This document shows positions 1-11,615 of a stretch of 64,000 nt of DNA, in pieces. Origin of the DNA: Isoetes taiwanensis (lineage: Eukaryota; Streptophyta; Lycopodiopsida; Isoetales; Isoetaceae). The notes under the pieces were generated by a model. That model saw nothing but the letters and a program-made list of their open reading frames with translations. It made no database searches and had not been told where the DNA came from. The stretch covers positions 21,342,487 through 21,406,486 of the forward strand of contig JAJEKV010000008.1 of assembly GCA_021234155.1 (NCBI GenBank), given 5' to 3'. Made by a program: the position numbers and the translations under genes. The stretch's first letter is position 1. The number at the start of each line of letters is the position of its first letter.

Positions 1-2405
1 GATGCAACTTTGTATTTTATAAAAGACAAATAGTATGAAACCTGGAGGCCGCCATAAAGCACGAAGTGATGAAGCGAGATCTCCATTTCTATCGGCCAAA
101 AGCTTTGTAAAACCTAAAAAATCGTGAAGACTTAATCCCAAGGGTTTTAGATCTGGGGGCAAACATGAACGGAATTGCACAGCTCCGTTGAGATTTTGAT
201 CCAGTGTCATTTCGTTACCTATCTGGACCTAGTACAGTTAGAAAAGGCTTGGAATAGCTTGGACGTTTTCTATAAATCTTACCTTAGCTTTGAGTTTCAA
301 GCAGTTCTGGCAGACCTAGGATGCTATTCAAGAAGTTACAGGAAGCAAACCATATCCTCTTCAAACCCTACCCTCTTCAAATTTGTGGTAAACACAAACC
401 AACGGAATGATGCTATGGCGATTACCGAGTTTTGAAGCTATGTTGATGCATGCCATTCTGCAATGCTGCCAATCTGCCGGAAGCTAATCTCTGCGCCTCT
501 GCAGCTTTTGCTAGCCGTGCGTTTTTCCTTCCTCTAACCCTAAAACTTTGTGACATGGCATCATCCTCACCATCCGTTTCGTCAAATCTGGACCGTCGAA
601 AGTTTTAGGGTTTGATACACGACATACACTAAAACTTTATAATAAAGGATAGCTCTAAATAATGGTGTTGCATGTGCTGCTGAGCAAGATCATGATTGTT
701 CATGGGAACATACTCTAATATGCTAGAAAAGGATATGCGCCACATAGCACTCTCTGATTGGCGATAAGGCAGAATGTCTCTATTTTTGCGTCTTACTGCT
801 ACGCTTTAGGAACTTTGAAAACTAGATGGATCTCTTCTCCAGATTTATATGTTCGGGGCGAAATACCAATTATCACAAGGCTCACACCCAATTTTAAATC
901 TTTCCAAGAACCTTTGTAGAACATTTTGCTAAGGACTCTTGTATAATTTTCGAGCTCTGTGATTTTAGTGTCAAATGGTCTGCTCCTAACTCATGCTGGA
1001 ATTGCAAGGTGGTACAAATAGTCAGTTTACAGCATAAACAATCCCGATGATGGTTAAATACATATATCTAACACTGCGTTACCAAAGATACGTGTTGTAC
1101 CATATCTGACGTATTTTTTGGTTAGATAGGTGCCTTGTTTATTATTATTTTTTTCGTTGGTTTTTTCCTCTACTCTGTTTTTCCACTGTAATTCCGGCAG
1201 GCTTTGTAGCTCTCGAATCTGCACTCAAATCCCTCCATTTTTGCTTTTAATAGATCTGGAAGATCGGGATATGGTTGTTCCTACTTGCAACATCATGGAA
1301 ATATGGAGTAAATCTCTAAATCAAACTGGCATCTAGATCATCTAGCCAGAGTAATCTTAATATAAGCAACAAGCTCTATGGCATTGGCCTCCGTTCACTA
1401 TTATTTGCTTTTAGTTATGTTATTCTGTTTTGAATAATAACTAGAAAAGGTAAGAATGAGATTTGGCATTGGCTGCTCAAACTCCTGTTTGTAAGATAAG
1501 ATTTCCAGCATAAGACTACCCATGTGGCAACCAGTGACATGAACAATCTTCCAGCCAGACAAGGTTTGCATTTGTAATGTAGCAAGTCACTTTAGAATCT
1601 GTCGTGTTAGTTTGTGGTCTTGGATGTTCTTATTTTCTTTTATAAGAGCATATTTGTATGTCTTGTTGCGGTCTTGGATGTTCATATTTTCTTCTATAAG
1701 AGCATATTTGTATGTCTTGTTGCGGTAAAGACAAGTTCAAGTAATATTTCTGAAGGCGGCAGCGTGACTCCTCAAGAAATCAATTATGTTTCTAGAATGT
1801 GTTCTCTTGTTCTTTGCTTCTTTGATTTTTGTTTCTCTACATAATTTATATTCAGTTACGGTGTTTTTCTTGTTTGGTAGGCAATTCTTTACAGCCAAAT
1901 ATAGGTATTGCCATATTCTATAATGAGATGTTGTAGCTAAAATTTGACTATTTCCATTTTTCTGCAGAAAAGTTGGACTTCCAATTGGGTTCAAGGGCAG
2001 CGATTTTCATCGTGCAATGAAGGATTTCATAATTCAGGGTGGAGTCTTTGTTAAAATCGGGCATTCATCTCTTTCTTTATAAGCTTTTGCAAAATTTACC
2101 AATGTAGTCGTCACAGTAGTTCAGGAGTTTTTTGGGGATAGTCTTTGGTTGGTCTATGAAATGGAAACATGCATTTTATAATTCAATTTGATCTTCTCAT
2201 GCCATATTCAAAAATTACATTAGAATTACAAGTAAGTCTGCAGCAGAAGCCTCCCTATTACTACAATGAACCTTCCTTTCTCATCACCACTCATTTAATT
2301 TAATGAGTTGCCTAAAATGCTTTCAGAGCTTAAAAATCTCAGGATAACGTGCTTATGTTAACATAGCACTGCCAACCCAATCCAATTCTAGAAAATGATC
2401 AAACT
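1..2405. other. No gene recognised; AT-rich intergenic or old repeat DNA
   Basis: No open frame here resembles a known protein and the longest frames are under 90 codons. The stretch is AT-rich. It holds one clear tandem duplication (1616-1723, listed separately). I see no tRNA, rRNA or LTR signature. The stretch lies downstream of the minus-strand gene ending near 2406 and may include its 3' UTR. Confidence 0.5.
1616..1723. repeat. 54-bp tandem duplication, two copies
   Basis: Two head-to-tail copies (1616-1669 and 1670-1723) start GGTCTTGGATGTTC and end TATGTCTTGTTGC. They differ at only a few bases. The copies encode no recognisable protein. Confidence 0.85.
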
Positions 2406-4155
2406 CTAGAGAATGCAAGAAACAAAAGATGACTGCTGAAGATCAAGCACTAATCCAGAAGAAGATCTAACTTGACATACTAAGAAGAAAGGAAGCATAC
2501 CAGAGTAAGCAAAATCAGATGGTGAAACAGGTGACACAGGAGATCTGATGTCATCCACATTCAAGTTCAACACTTGAACAATGCGCGAAGGAAGGAGAAC
2601 AGTAGAGCAAGCTAAACAGAGATAAAAGATAAGCAATAAGTTAGAAAGAACAAGCATGAATTACACAAAGCAAAAGATGGATGAAAACAACAATGTGAAG
2701 TTATTACAAGTTTTCTTCTTCTCGTGGTTCGATCCTGTGCACTGAGGAAGAAAGACACCAGTGCCACTTGATTCCCGATCGGAGTTGGCGCCGCAAAGGA
2801 ACCAGCAGCATGGCCAGAAGAGACAAATTGCCAATGAGGAAGAGGAGCAGCAGGGTGCTGAGGCGGTCTATGGCCAACAAGCCTGTTATGTAGAACTCTG
2901 TTATTGCTACCTACATATCTGTTATGGTTTTGATGTTGTGGTCTTCCTCGCCTATTTCCCCATATATTTTCCTCCTCCATTGTCCCATATTGCTGCACAA
3001 ATTGCCAAATTTCACTCAGCAGCTTGCTAAGCTTTAAAAGACATAAAATGGCTTCTTCATCACAACAGAAACTTGGCTTTGTGTCACCCAGAAGATACAA
3101 AATGGCATTTGCCTTGTTAGCTTCAGCCAGAACAAAAAACCAGTTTCAATAATGTCTAAAACAGCAGAAACTGGTTCAACTAATGTGATCCATGACAAGA
3201 ACTAGTTGCAAGGAACACGTTGGGTTCAATTCGGGCCAAAAAAGTTTTAAATATTTTACAGTAAAAGAAAATAAATTTCCAAAAAATCTAGATCCCGTAA
3301 AGGAAAAGGCATGTTCGATCCAGTCAACAAAATAAGAACCCGGTTGGGTCTAATTTAGCAGGAAAAATTCTTGCTCGGAAGGTCAAAAATCAAGCTGAGC
3401 GTAATCAATAGATGAAAAGCACGAAGTATTCTGTTAGAAAGGTCAAAAACATGATAAAATCATGTCGAAAGATGGAAAACCAAAACAGAGGATATACCTG
3501 TTGATTAGAAAAAAAATTCTGCTCGTAGACTTTGGTTCTAACATTTTGCTGGGCATAGATTTGGGATTTCTCCTTGGAAGCAGGATTAATCTGGTAGAGC
3601 AGTGGCGGTTTGCAAAAAGAGGCGCATATTGAGGCTGCATTGCTGGAGCAGCTTGCCTTCGGTAACAATCTTGCCATGCTTCCATTTTGAACCTAACCAT
3701 ATCCCTCGCCGCTGCAGCATGAATCTATCCCCAAGCTTCTTCTTCTTGCTCCTCAAATTCCGAATATGCCACATTTCCTTTCACACTTGCGCTCCACTGC
3801 CCACATTTGAAAAAGAACCACAGATCAATAAAGAAAACTGCAGAAACCGCCTAAAACCTCAAGAAATGGGGTTTCTTTTTATGATTCGAGCAGGAAAATA
3901 AGAACCCACCTCGTTGTTAGACATATGGGTCTTCTCCGGTAGTAAATCTGAGGCAAAGATCTGCATTCTTTTGTAAGTAGATGCCGGATTATCTTCTGGG
4001 TCATCGAGCATAGAATGGGCCATTTGCTCTGCAAGGCCTGAGACAAAATCATCTTCTTCATTTCGTTCCAAGGACAACTCAGACCACAGGCTTGAACCCA
4101 AACAGGAATCTAAGGAGTCGAAACCCATCTGAGAATAACGCTGTTGCACTTCCAT
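2406..4155 (-). CDS. Plant-specific family protein of unknown function, spliced (GTGVFLP / CSTVLLP C-terminal signature)
   Basis: The start codon is at 4155-4153 (MEVQQRYSQMGFDSL) and the first exon, 4155-3910, has 82 in-phase codons. It contains an acidic patch and an EQMAHSMLDD helix, similar to the QMA.YML helix of a plant family I recall from Arabidopsis. The donor GAG|GTGGGT is at 3909. Exon 2 starts at 3796 after GGCAG, reads KGNVAYSEFEEQEEEAW and ends before GTATAT near 3499 in phase 2. Exon 3 starts at 3026 after CTTAG (KLLSEIWQFVQQYG). The last exons read SSGTGVFLPQ and CSTVLLPSRIVQVLNLNVDD, close to the recalled family signature. A frame change is needed near 2770-2800 to reach GTGVFLP, so either there is an indel or my exon 3 is wrong. 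The stop is probably at 2406. Function unknown; family assignment is from memory. Confidence 0.55.
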
Positions 4156-4394
4156 AGCTCCAGAATTCGCTACAGCATTATGAAACGAAAAAAAAAGGAA
4201 GCCAAGACACAAGAATATGGACCACGACAGAAGGATATGGAGCTGTGGCAAAGGAAAATTGCTCCAGATCTATAAAAAGAAGCAACTGGAGCTCGAATGC
4301 GAAATGAAGAAGGGAGAAAGAAAAAAACGAGACCCGACATAAACAGTGGAAAATCTTGGGCTTCACCTCTTGGGGCTTCACCTCTTGCCGGTTC

Positions 4395-4545
4395 AACTAT
4401 GAGCTTACCCACAATGCACGTGACCGCGAGTTTACCCGCAACAATGGGTTTGGAGCAGTCACCAGCATATCCTAGGTATATTCCAGCATATACCTAGGAT
4501 ATGCCACAAACCCATATAAACAAAGGTTTGCCCCCCTAGGGGCAA
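4395..4545 (-). repeat. Dispersed hairpin element, copy 1
   Basis: Read on the minus strand, this stretch aligns with 40158-40310 over more than 130 bp, including GGGTTGCCCCTAGGGG and the context GTGACTGCT..AACCC. At 4466-4481 and 4488-4503 it carries a perfect 16-bp inverted repeat, CATATCCTAGGTATAT, around a 6-base loop. The other copy has the same loop but a different, still fully paired stem core. The element type is unknown. Confidence 0.75.
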
Positions 4546-4559
4546 CCCAAAAAAAAGCC

Positions 4560-6021
4560 TATACAGCACTAGCCTTGACAAAAGCTACACTAGCCACTTC
4601 TACATATCTCGGTCAATATCTTGGTACTTTTATCATCCCAATCCAGGACAAGCTATCCCAAATTGGCATATCTGTTCCCATGTTATCAGAATTCGCACCG
4701 CCGAGGGTCTCACCTAGGCATATGTAAATAGGAAAACCCAGTTTTCCTGCCCCCTTCAGTATATGTACTTACGTATTGTCTTGATTTTTACATACCCCTA
4801 CCCGATCATATACTTGAGTTTGTGCACCGTAGCCTTATTTAGAGAAACAATGGTATTTAGTTAAGAAAAAAAAAATTCACAATGTTTTTAATATATATTT
4901 CTCGCATATGTTGGAAGATTCCACTTCATATTCCTTCATTTTGACGTAAATGAAACAAGTTGCAACAATGTATAATGTTGTAGATGTTGGAATATGGACT
5001 ATGGTTGTGGATTGTAGATGTTGGATCATGACCAAGCTTGTAGATGTTGGATTATGTGAAAATGTGTAGGGTTGTAGATGTTGTAGTATAGGGTGTTGAA
5101 TGTATAGGGTTGTAGATGAGAACTAGAATGATGAATAAAAATGTAGAATGTTGAATAAGAATGTTATTAAAGGTATTATTGCATGGCTCGAGTTTTGAGT
5201 CCAATTTTTGCATGCACATGATGGCATTTAATAATGGCTTGATCGGACAGATTGGCTCCTATTTCAGAAACTTTGTTTTATTTCTAGCGCCTCTGGAAGA
5301 TCAAGCTTGTTTAGGGCAAGGTAAACTGGACATATAAAAGACAAAATAGTGAGACACAATAATCTTAATGCAATCTTAGTTTTTGATCATGCTATGCAAT
5401 GATAGGCTATTTAGAAGTAGAATGAAGACGTTTCATGCTGTGCAATGCTAGGCAAGCTAGAAGTAGAATGCCCTGAGATCACGCCATCCAGTTCCACAAA
5501 TTGAGATATGGCAAGAAAATAGGAAACGAGTTTGGATTCTAACCTGCTAAAATTGTTCTTGGAGGTTTTCAGAGTTTTGAGAAACCATATCCATTTCTTG
5601 ATAATAAAATCCATTTCTTGGTGGCCCGAATTCCAGAGATCTGAGGTAAAAATTCAAAGATCTACTAATACATGTTTATATCTATGGCACCTCTATTCTT
5701 CAAGAGGAATGCCTAACGTATGATATGACCTTCCTGCCCATCTCCCCTTCTCGACCACCTACGGCTTCTTGGTGGTCAACATGGTGAAACCCCTGGGTCT
5801 GCACTATACTTATGCCTAATGGAATAACCACTTGCTAGGCTTAATTGCTTTTATCCGAGTACTTAATCATTCACATAAATCTTAATCATCCACACAAGTC
5901 TGATGAAATGTATTATGTTGAATTCCAGGCTTAATTACTGCCAACTTTATCCCAAGCCCTTAGGGCTACACGCAAGTGTTATTCACACTTTTTTATAGAA
6001 ACAACAACAATTGATGATGGG
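4560..6021. other. No gene recognised; AT-rich with short GTAGATGTTG repeats
   Basis: Around 4970-5150 the sequence contains several degenerate copies of TTGTAGATGTTGGA, an old minisatellite-like tract. No reading frame resembles a protein I know. The rest is AT-rich and featureless to my reading. Confidence 0.45.
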
Positions 6022-6246
6022 ATGTCAAGGAAAAAGAGAAGATCCAGGGTACCAGGTAATCTGACGGTCCCCTTCAACAAAGAGCTGGAGGATATGGGAT
6101 CATGGTGCCTGTGCGGCGGGACCTGCTTATGTTTAGAAAAGGGTCTGAATTCTTGCATGGCCTACGGGAGGGTACACTGCCTATACTGTGATCGGGTGCA
6201 TCCTGCTCAGGACATGAAAGATTCCGCTACAGTTTGCAGCTGTTAG
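6022..6246 (+). CDS. Small cysteine-rich reading frame, unassigned
   Basis: A 74-codon frame begins MSRKKRRSRVPG and is followed by cysteine pairs (CLCGGTCLC, CLYCDRVH) and a CSC C-terminus. The spacing hints at a metal-binding fold but matches no family I can name. It has no recognisable promoter or splice context and may be a relic of a mobile element. Nothing convincing follows between 6250 and 7300. Confidence 0.2.
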   Translation: MSRKKRRSRVPGNLTVPFNKELEDMGSWCLCGGTCLCLEKGLNSCMAYGRVHCLYCDRVHPAQDMKDSATVCSC

Positions 6247-7325
6247 AAATAATGGGAGTTTTGGGTGACAATGATGATACAGTAAGACAGAATGATAGGG
6301 AAAGGGCGTTGAAGTGTTTCAATCTGTAGCAGTCATAGGGGAAATCAAAAAATCAGAAAGGTATCAACATGTGCTTTTGGTGGGTGACTATGCCAAAGTT
6401 TGTGTAAATTCTTGGTGAAAAAAAATACGCGAGTATGTTTGTAGGGTGTTGCTTTCAAGAGGGACCTGAAAAGATCAAAAGGCTGGGGAGCCCTCAAATA
6501 ACTTGAGAACGACCAAAGAAGCCAAGGGTGATCCCCCAACATGTGTGCTTTTTCGGTAGCTACCATAAACCGTCAACAGGTCCAGCTCCGTGTTTGATAG
6601 AGCCATGCCTTCTACTCTAAAAGTGAAACCCTTCTGCCCTGAATGCGTCTTCCCTTCTCCTGGCCGTGTTTGCCATTGCCAACATGTTACGTATACACCC
6701 CAACTTTAGTTTAATTTTTTTTTTAATGATATTGTAACAGAATGAAGTAGTGATTATAAGGTGGTCCAACACTCAACTGACACCAATTTTTGTATGAAGT
6801 AAATAATTTTTTTAATATTAATCCAGACATTGAGTTTCAGGTATTATAAGGTGATAGCTTAAATACATAATTCTTCTCTCCCGAGTTAATTAGGACAAAA
6901 AATTGTGGATTCCAGTAGAACCACTTAAAACATATGAAAGGCTAGAGTACAGAGCACAGATGGATAGGACGGAAAAGAGAGCGACCATGGCTCCAAACAT
7001 GGAATGATTTGACCTCAAATAACTGGCTTAAAGCCTTAAGTAATGATGCCCCCTGCATGGCCATGAAACCAATAGAAAGCGGGGGTCTGGAATGTTAACC
7101 TAACAATTCTAGCCCATAGGATGGCTACACATACAAGTGCTGCTCAACCAACATAATTGGAAGAGAGGGCTCTAAACAAGTCCGAAGGCCTTTTTGGTCG
7201 AAGGGATAATAAAGTACTCTACTAAATATATGAACGCCTTTGGACCCATGGTACAACTAGCAAAGATGATATGTACAACAGAAAAAAGGAGGATGGGGGT
7301 AAGCTACGGGACAGCGAGGCACTCT

Positions 7326-7650
7326 CTCGGCCATATACCAGGATAGTGAGGGCTAGACCCACCAACTGATTCCCCGACCACCATAATTTTGAAAACACCA
7401 CCCACGTGGTAAACGCTTACAGGGAATGATAGACAACGTAAGATCCACTAAAGAGGAGAGAGGCAAAGTTATGGACTGTGGGTAAAACCCGTGCCATATA
7501 CCAGTATAACGAGGGCAAGACCCACCAACTGGTACCCGACCCAGCGGGAATGGAACTACACATGTTGGCCAACCCCGAAAAAAAATTGGCATAGAGTGGG
7601 TCACCCTCGGCCAATCAACAGGATATAGCTGGTCTAACCCACTACCTGAA
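7326..7650 (+). repeat. Three related units upstream of LINE ORF1 (5' UTR monomer-like)
   Basis: Related stretches begin at about 7326, 7490 and 7612. The first two share GCCATATACCAG...GAGGGC..GACCCACCAACTG..CCCGACC; the third is more diverged. They lie directly before the ORF1 coding region. Repeated 5' units acting as promoters are known in some LINEs; applying that here is inference. Confidence 0.55.
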
Positions 7651-7884
7651 TTTTACGCCAATATCAAAGACCTGTAAAGAAGGAGAAAACAAAAATCACA
7701 ACAGGAACATGCAGCCGAGCCGTAATGATCCCTGCAAAAAAGGATGAAAGCGATTTCAAATGTGGTACCATTGATACGCAAAAATAAATAGGAGGGAAAG
7801 TACAACCACCCCATAACAGATCCCAGTACACATAGGAGCCAGCGCCGAAAGAACAAGCCGTAAGGATCGAACCAAAAAAAGCGT

Positions 7885-8690
7885 GATGGCAGATCAGGCA
7901 AGCTCTAGCTAGCATAAGAAGGGGGGAGGCAGCAAGAACAACAGCAATCCAACAGGATTTCAGGGACTTCCTGGCCCAGATGGATGAACAGCTAGAGGCC
8001 AGGATACCAAGGATGGACGCACTGAATGCCCTAGCAGAGATAACCGGGCAGAACAAAGTCGCAATATCAAACATCGAAGGGAAGATATAAGGGATGGAGA
8101 GAATGGAAGAACAATTGCAGAGGCGCATGGAAGAGATCGAGGCAGAAAAATCAAGAATCATGGTACGGGATTGCTATGATAAGATAAAGCCACACACCAT
8201 GGAATTTGAAGAACAGAATAGGATTAAATGGGATGTTAGGTTGATAGGGATAATGAAGAAGCCTAACGAGGACACCTATCGACTGACTGGAGAAATATTG
8301 AAGACAGTGTTCAAGAAGCACCAAAGTATAATTGTCGAAGCAGTCCGGGCTGGAGAGTGGAGAGGCAGGGCCAGATATATAAATCTGACTCTCAGGGACA
8401 TGGCAGCAAAGGAAATGATACTCCGCATGGACCCCAGGCTGAGAAACGGGATCAAAGTACAAGAGTCACGAACAGCAATGCAGCGACAAGTGTTGCACAA
8501 AGAACTGGGCCGAGCGAGGGAACTGAATCAAGCAGGGATACATGCAGGAGTCCAGAATGGGAAGGTCTTCCTACTCAAGAGGAATAGAGACAATACAATT
8601 CCAGGGCAAGAGCAAAGCCCGGAGAGATCGGATGCAGTCAGATCGAGGGGGGAGGAGGAAGGCGACAAAAGCGTACATGAGGTAATATAA
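7885..8690 (+). pseudogene. LINE ORF1-like protein, broken
   Basis: The longest intact part (8094-8690, 198 codons) starts with a charged coiled coil (MERMEEQLQRRMEEIEAEKS). A basic globular part follows (WDVRLIGIMKKPNEDT; RARYINLTLRDMAAKEMIL; ARELNQAGIHAGVQNGKVFL), resembling the RRM plus C-terminal domain layout of L1 ORF1 RNA-binding proteins. The coiled coil can be followed upstream (FRDFLAQMDEQLEARI), with a stop just before 8094. A possible original start is the ATG at 7885, but that frame meets TAG after eight codons. Such proteins bind the element's RNA and act as chaperones. Confidence 0.6.
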
Positions 8691-9013
8691 GCACAAATAA
8701 CGGCAACACCTGGGGGGAACAAAATCAGAGAGCAATTGCGAATAGTAGGAGGAAGCAGAAGGGGAGAGCTCAGAAGAGGACATATACAACAAAATGGAGG
8801 AAGGGGGAGCAGTCAGTTGCAAAAATGAGGGGTCAAACAAGGAAACTATTGTGGAGCCACTGTACCTAAAGAGCAAGGAAACATCCAAAGGGAGGCGGCA
8901 ATAAGTATATGGTACTGGAACTATATGGGATACCCTTGGGACGACGGAGAGAGGCTCCAAGCAGCACGTGGATATGACATAATATGTTGGTAGAATCATG
9001 GGAACATGAGACA

Positions 9014-10413
9014 AAAAGACTACCAGAGGAGGAGGGATACCAACTATTTACATGCTGAAAAGAGAAAAATTTTAAGGCAGGAAAAGGGAATGCGGGATTA
9101 GCCTATTACATGAAGAATAGTATAGCTTGAAAGGCTCGAATTGTATTGCTGGATGTTAATAAAAGATATATGCTTATGAATATAAAACTGGTTAGTAGTG
9201 AAGATCTTGTACTGATAATTGCATATTGCCCATCTAATAGCGACAAAGTGGAATTGCTGGACGTGGGGAAAGTAATCATGAAATGGAAGGACAAAGGGCC
9301 TATGATTCTGGTAGGCGACTTCAATGCCAGGATGCAGCAAGAATAGGCACAAATCATGAGCATCAACGAGATAGAGGACAGTAGGCGCAAACAGAAAGAG
9401 CAGTTGAATGGAAAAGGCACACCGAAGACAAAGCAGATATGAACGCCAAAGGGAACTGCTGTTAGAAATATGCACTATAGCAGGAGTAGTTATAGGAAAT
9501 GGAATGACGAGATGGGCCAAGTCAGGTGAATTCACGATCCAGAACATACATGGTAAGAGCATAGTAGACTATGTGATATTGAATGAGAAGGTAGCATCAG
9601 ACATCTCAAAAATAAGACTTTCAGAGTGGGCGGTAGGAAGGAAGGAATGAAGGAAGGTTCTTTTATCGTCCGCGGAGGCCAATCGGCCTATGGGACCCAA
9701 ATTACACGGGTGTAGCAAGCCCGTTGCTACCTGGATTAAAAAACCCCCCCTTAGGAGGGAAAAACCGTCGCAGCAACAAACCTGTTGGCAGCTGTACAAA
9801 TATACATATATACACATGAATATACACACATGAATTCCCGGCACCTCAGGTAGGCGCCCGGGGGCAGAGATGAGTCCGCAGATCCAAAACCTCCTAGAGG
9901 TAGGAGCCAAGGGATCGAGGCCCGGCGGTGTCTTGAAGTAGCTTCGTCTGGGGCATTGTGTCGCACCAAGAGAATGTAGCGAGCCCGAATCTGACTATAG
10001 GCTAGACAGCTCTGGAAGGCATGGCTTTCATCCTCAACAACCCCCAGCGGGCAACACTGGCAAAGCCTGTCCTGGCGCGGCTCTCCAACCCACCGACCCG
10101 TCTCAAGCCCTAGGGAAGAAGGAGAGCTACAGACCGATCCATATACTAGTAAGGCAGAAAGGAGTAAGACAAATGGAAATAGCAAAGAGTAGGAAGGGCA
10201 AAATACAATTCAAAGAGAAACACTCGGATCGATTCAAAGACAAAATCAGAGTAGAAATGGAAAACTGAGGGTGGAAAGAACACAATGCAGAAGAAAACAG
10301 AAACAGACTCAACGAAATGCTAGTACAAGCAGCCAAAGAGACATTTGGCGAGGAAAGAAGGAATAGAAAGAATCAGGCATTCAATATGTCAGTATGGTAT
10401 AATGAGGAGTGCA
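9014..10413 (+). pseudogene. LINE ORF2 endonuclease fragment, split by an insertion
   Basis: Readable blocks are DLVLIIAYCPSNSDKVELL, then GPMILVGDFNARMQQE (GDFNA at 9313-9327, the catalytic Asp/Asn motif of APE-type LINE endonucleases), then GEFTIQNIHGKSIVDYVILN, matching the S.IDY block. After the 9647-10110 insertion, the expected last block resumes as RPIHILVRQKG, with the SDH immediately before it eroded. The frame ends without a reverse transcriptase. Stops after QQE and elsewhere, plus frame changes, make it non-functional. Confidence 0.7.
9647..10110 (-). mobile_element. 5'-truncated LINE 3' end nested in the first LINE
   Basis: On the minus strand this reads through a C-terminal Cys/His block of a LINE ORF2 (RLCQCCPLGVVEDESHAF then C..Y..IR) and ends in a 3' tail with CCGATTGGCCTC and GGACGATAAAA followed by TTCC-type repeats. 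It is flanked by imperfect 13-bp direct repeats, TAGGAAGGAAGGA (9634-9646) and TAGGGAAGAAGGA (10111-10123), 11 of 13 matching, as expected for a target-site duplication. The same 3' tail occurs on the SINE at 34.2 kb and at 53.2 kb. Confidence 0.75.
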
Positions 10414-10741
10414 GGTTCTCTATTTCTTTATTTCTTCAATTTCAGACTGCCATGTTCGAGCCTGCACTGTTGCTATAGGTTCTGTTACTGGCAGAGACAT
10501 CCTGGTTGGTGATTTGGAAGTGGAAGCTGGCATCTGTTCATATTGAAGCTTAATTTTCATGGTCATCACCATCTATAAACAAAGTCAATGCAGATGGTTC
10601 AGCAATGTCAGCGACGAAAGGTTGCATGCAAGTAGCCTTCTGGATATAAACATCCTCATCTGGAAACAGACAAATGATATAAATGTTAATACACATAAAA
10701 GCAAAACTCAATGTTAATAAACATGAAAACAGAACCTAAGA

Positions 10742-11060
10742 ATGAGAAATATTAGGTACATTCTGGTACATTCATCTGTAACATGTACATTTCATGTACA
10801 TAGAATGTATCAAATGTACGTAACTTTAAAAGCGGCCATTCAACCTACACCTATTGTACATTTAATGTACATAATGTACATAGATGGACCCAAGCATACA
10901 GATTGCAATGAGAGAGAATATAGACCTATGCCCAAAAAATGCACATATATGTAACAAAGGTACATAGATATGAATCATCTATAGATGCACTTCAACCACA
11001 GGAACACATGCATCCAAAAAAAGAACATGTACATCTACTTGCAAATGTAGACTCAATTAA
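10742..11060. repeat. GTACAT-rich tract
   Basis: About ten GTACAT or ATGTAC hexamers occur irregularly in 300 bp, many as ATGTACAT palindromes. There is no fixed period and no coding potential. It lies between the truncated LINE and the left end of the outer TIR element. Confidence 0.6.
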
Positions 11061-11252
11061 ATCCATGTATAACTAATACATAAAACAAATCATACATCTG
11101 GAGTCCAAGCTCAAAAATAGAAGCATCAATAACAGGCAAATATATGCCTATATACCCCTGCAAACAGATATACAATAAAAAAAAATACATACAAGGAACA
11201 ACAATGCACTATAAGATATACATATAGAACTATGTAGATTACAGTAACAAAT

Positions 11253-11280
11253 GGGTGAAAGTATGCTGGTGGGTATCAAA
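11253..11280 (+). repeat. Left TIR of outer element
   Basis: It starts GGGTGAAAGTATGC and continues TGGTGGGTATCAAA. It matches the inverted right end at 12 consecutive bases and then at 14 consecutive bases, separated by a 2-3 base difference. Confidence 0.75.
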
Positions 11281-11615
11281 TAAACGCGGTTCAGCACCCA
11301 GCACCAGCACCCTTCATACTATTTTTTCCACCCTTCACCAATTGAAGTCTAACCTATTCTATGCCCGTCACTTCACATAGGGCGTACCCGTTCTAATCAT
11401 AACCTGCTTACCGCCCACCGTAACTAATGAATGTGACTCGAAGGGTAGCGAATTTTGAATTTGTAATTTGCAACCGTGTTCCCCACCTTTTGCTACTCCG
11501 GCCAAATAGCCCGCGGAGAAGAAGCTCAAGAATTTCCGCATTCACTCTAGTATTCCAAAACTCAAAACACTATGGTGAAGAAGGTTGTTAATCCGTTGCT
11601 CGGCCGATAATTCCA

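Larger units (their letters stand above)
7320..10413 (+). mobile_element. L1-like non-LTR retrotransposon (LINE), lacking reverse transcriptase, interrupted by a second LINE
   Basis: The order is repeated 5' units, an ORF1-type frame (7885-8690), then an APE-type endonuclease frame (about 9014-9650, continuing 10128-10413). The homology stops at NMSVWYNEEC near 10413, before any reverse transcriptase. Stops and frameshifts occur throughout, so the copy is dead. A 464-bp minus-strand LINE tail is inserted in the endonuclease region between imperfect 13-bp direct repeats. Confidence 0.8.

Noticed and set aside
175-2000. Small open frames as genes (for example 175-435 and 1130-1336)
   Set aside because: Short, low-information frames in AT-rich DNA with no domain, signal or exon structure.
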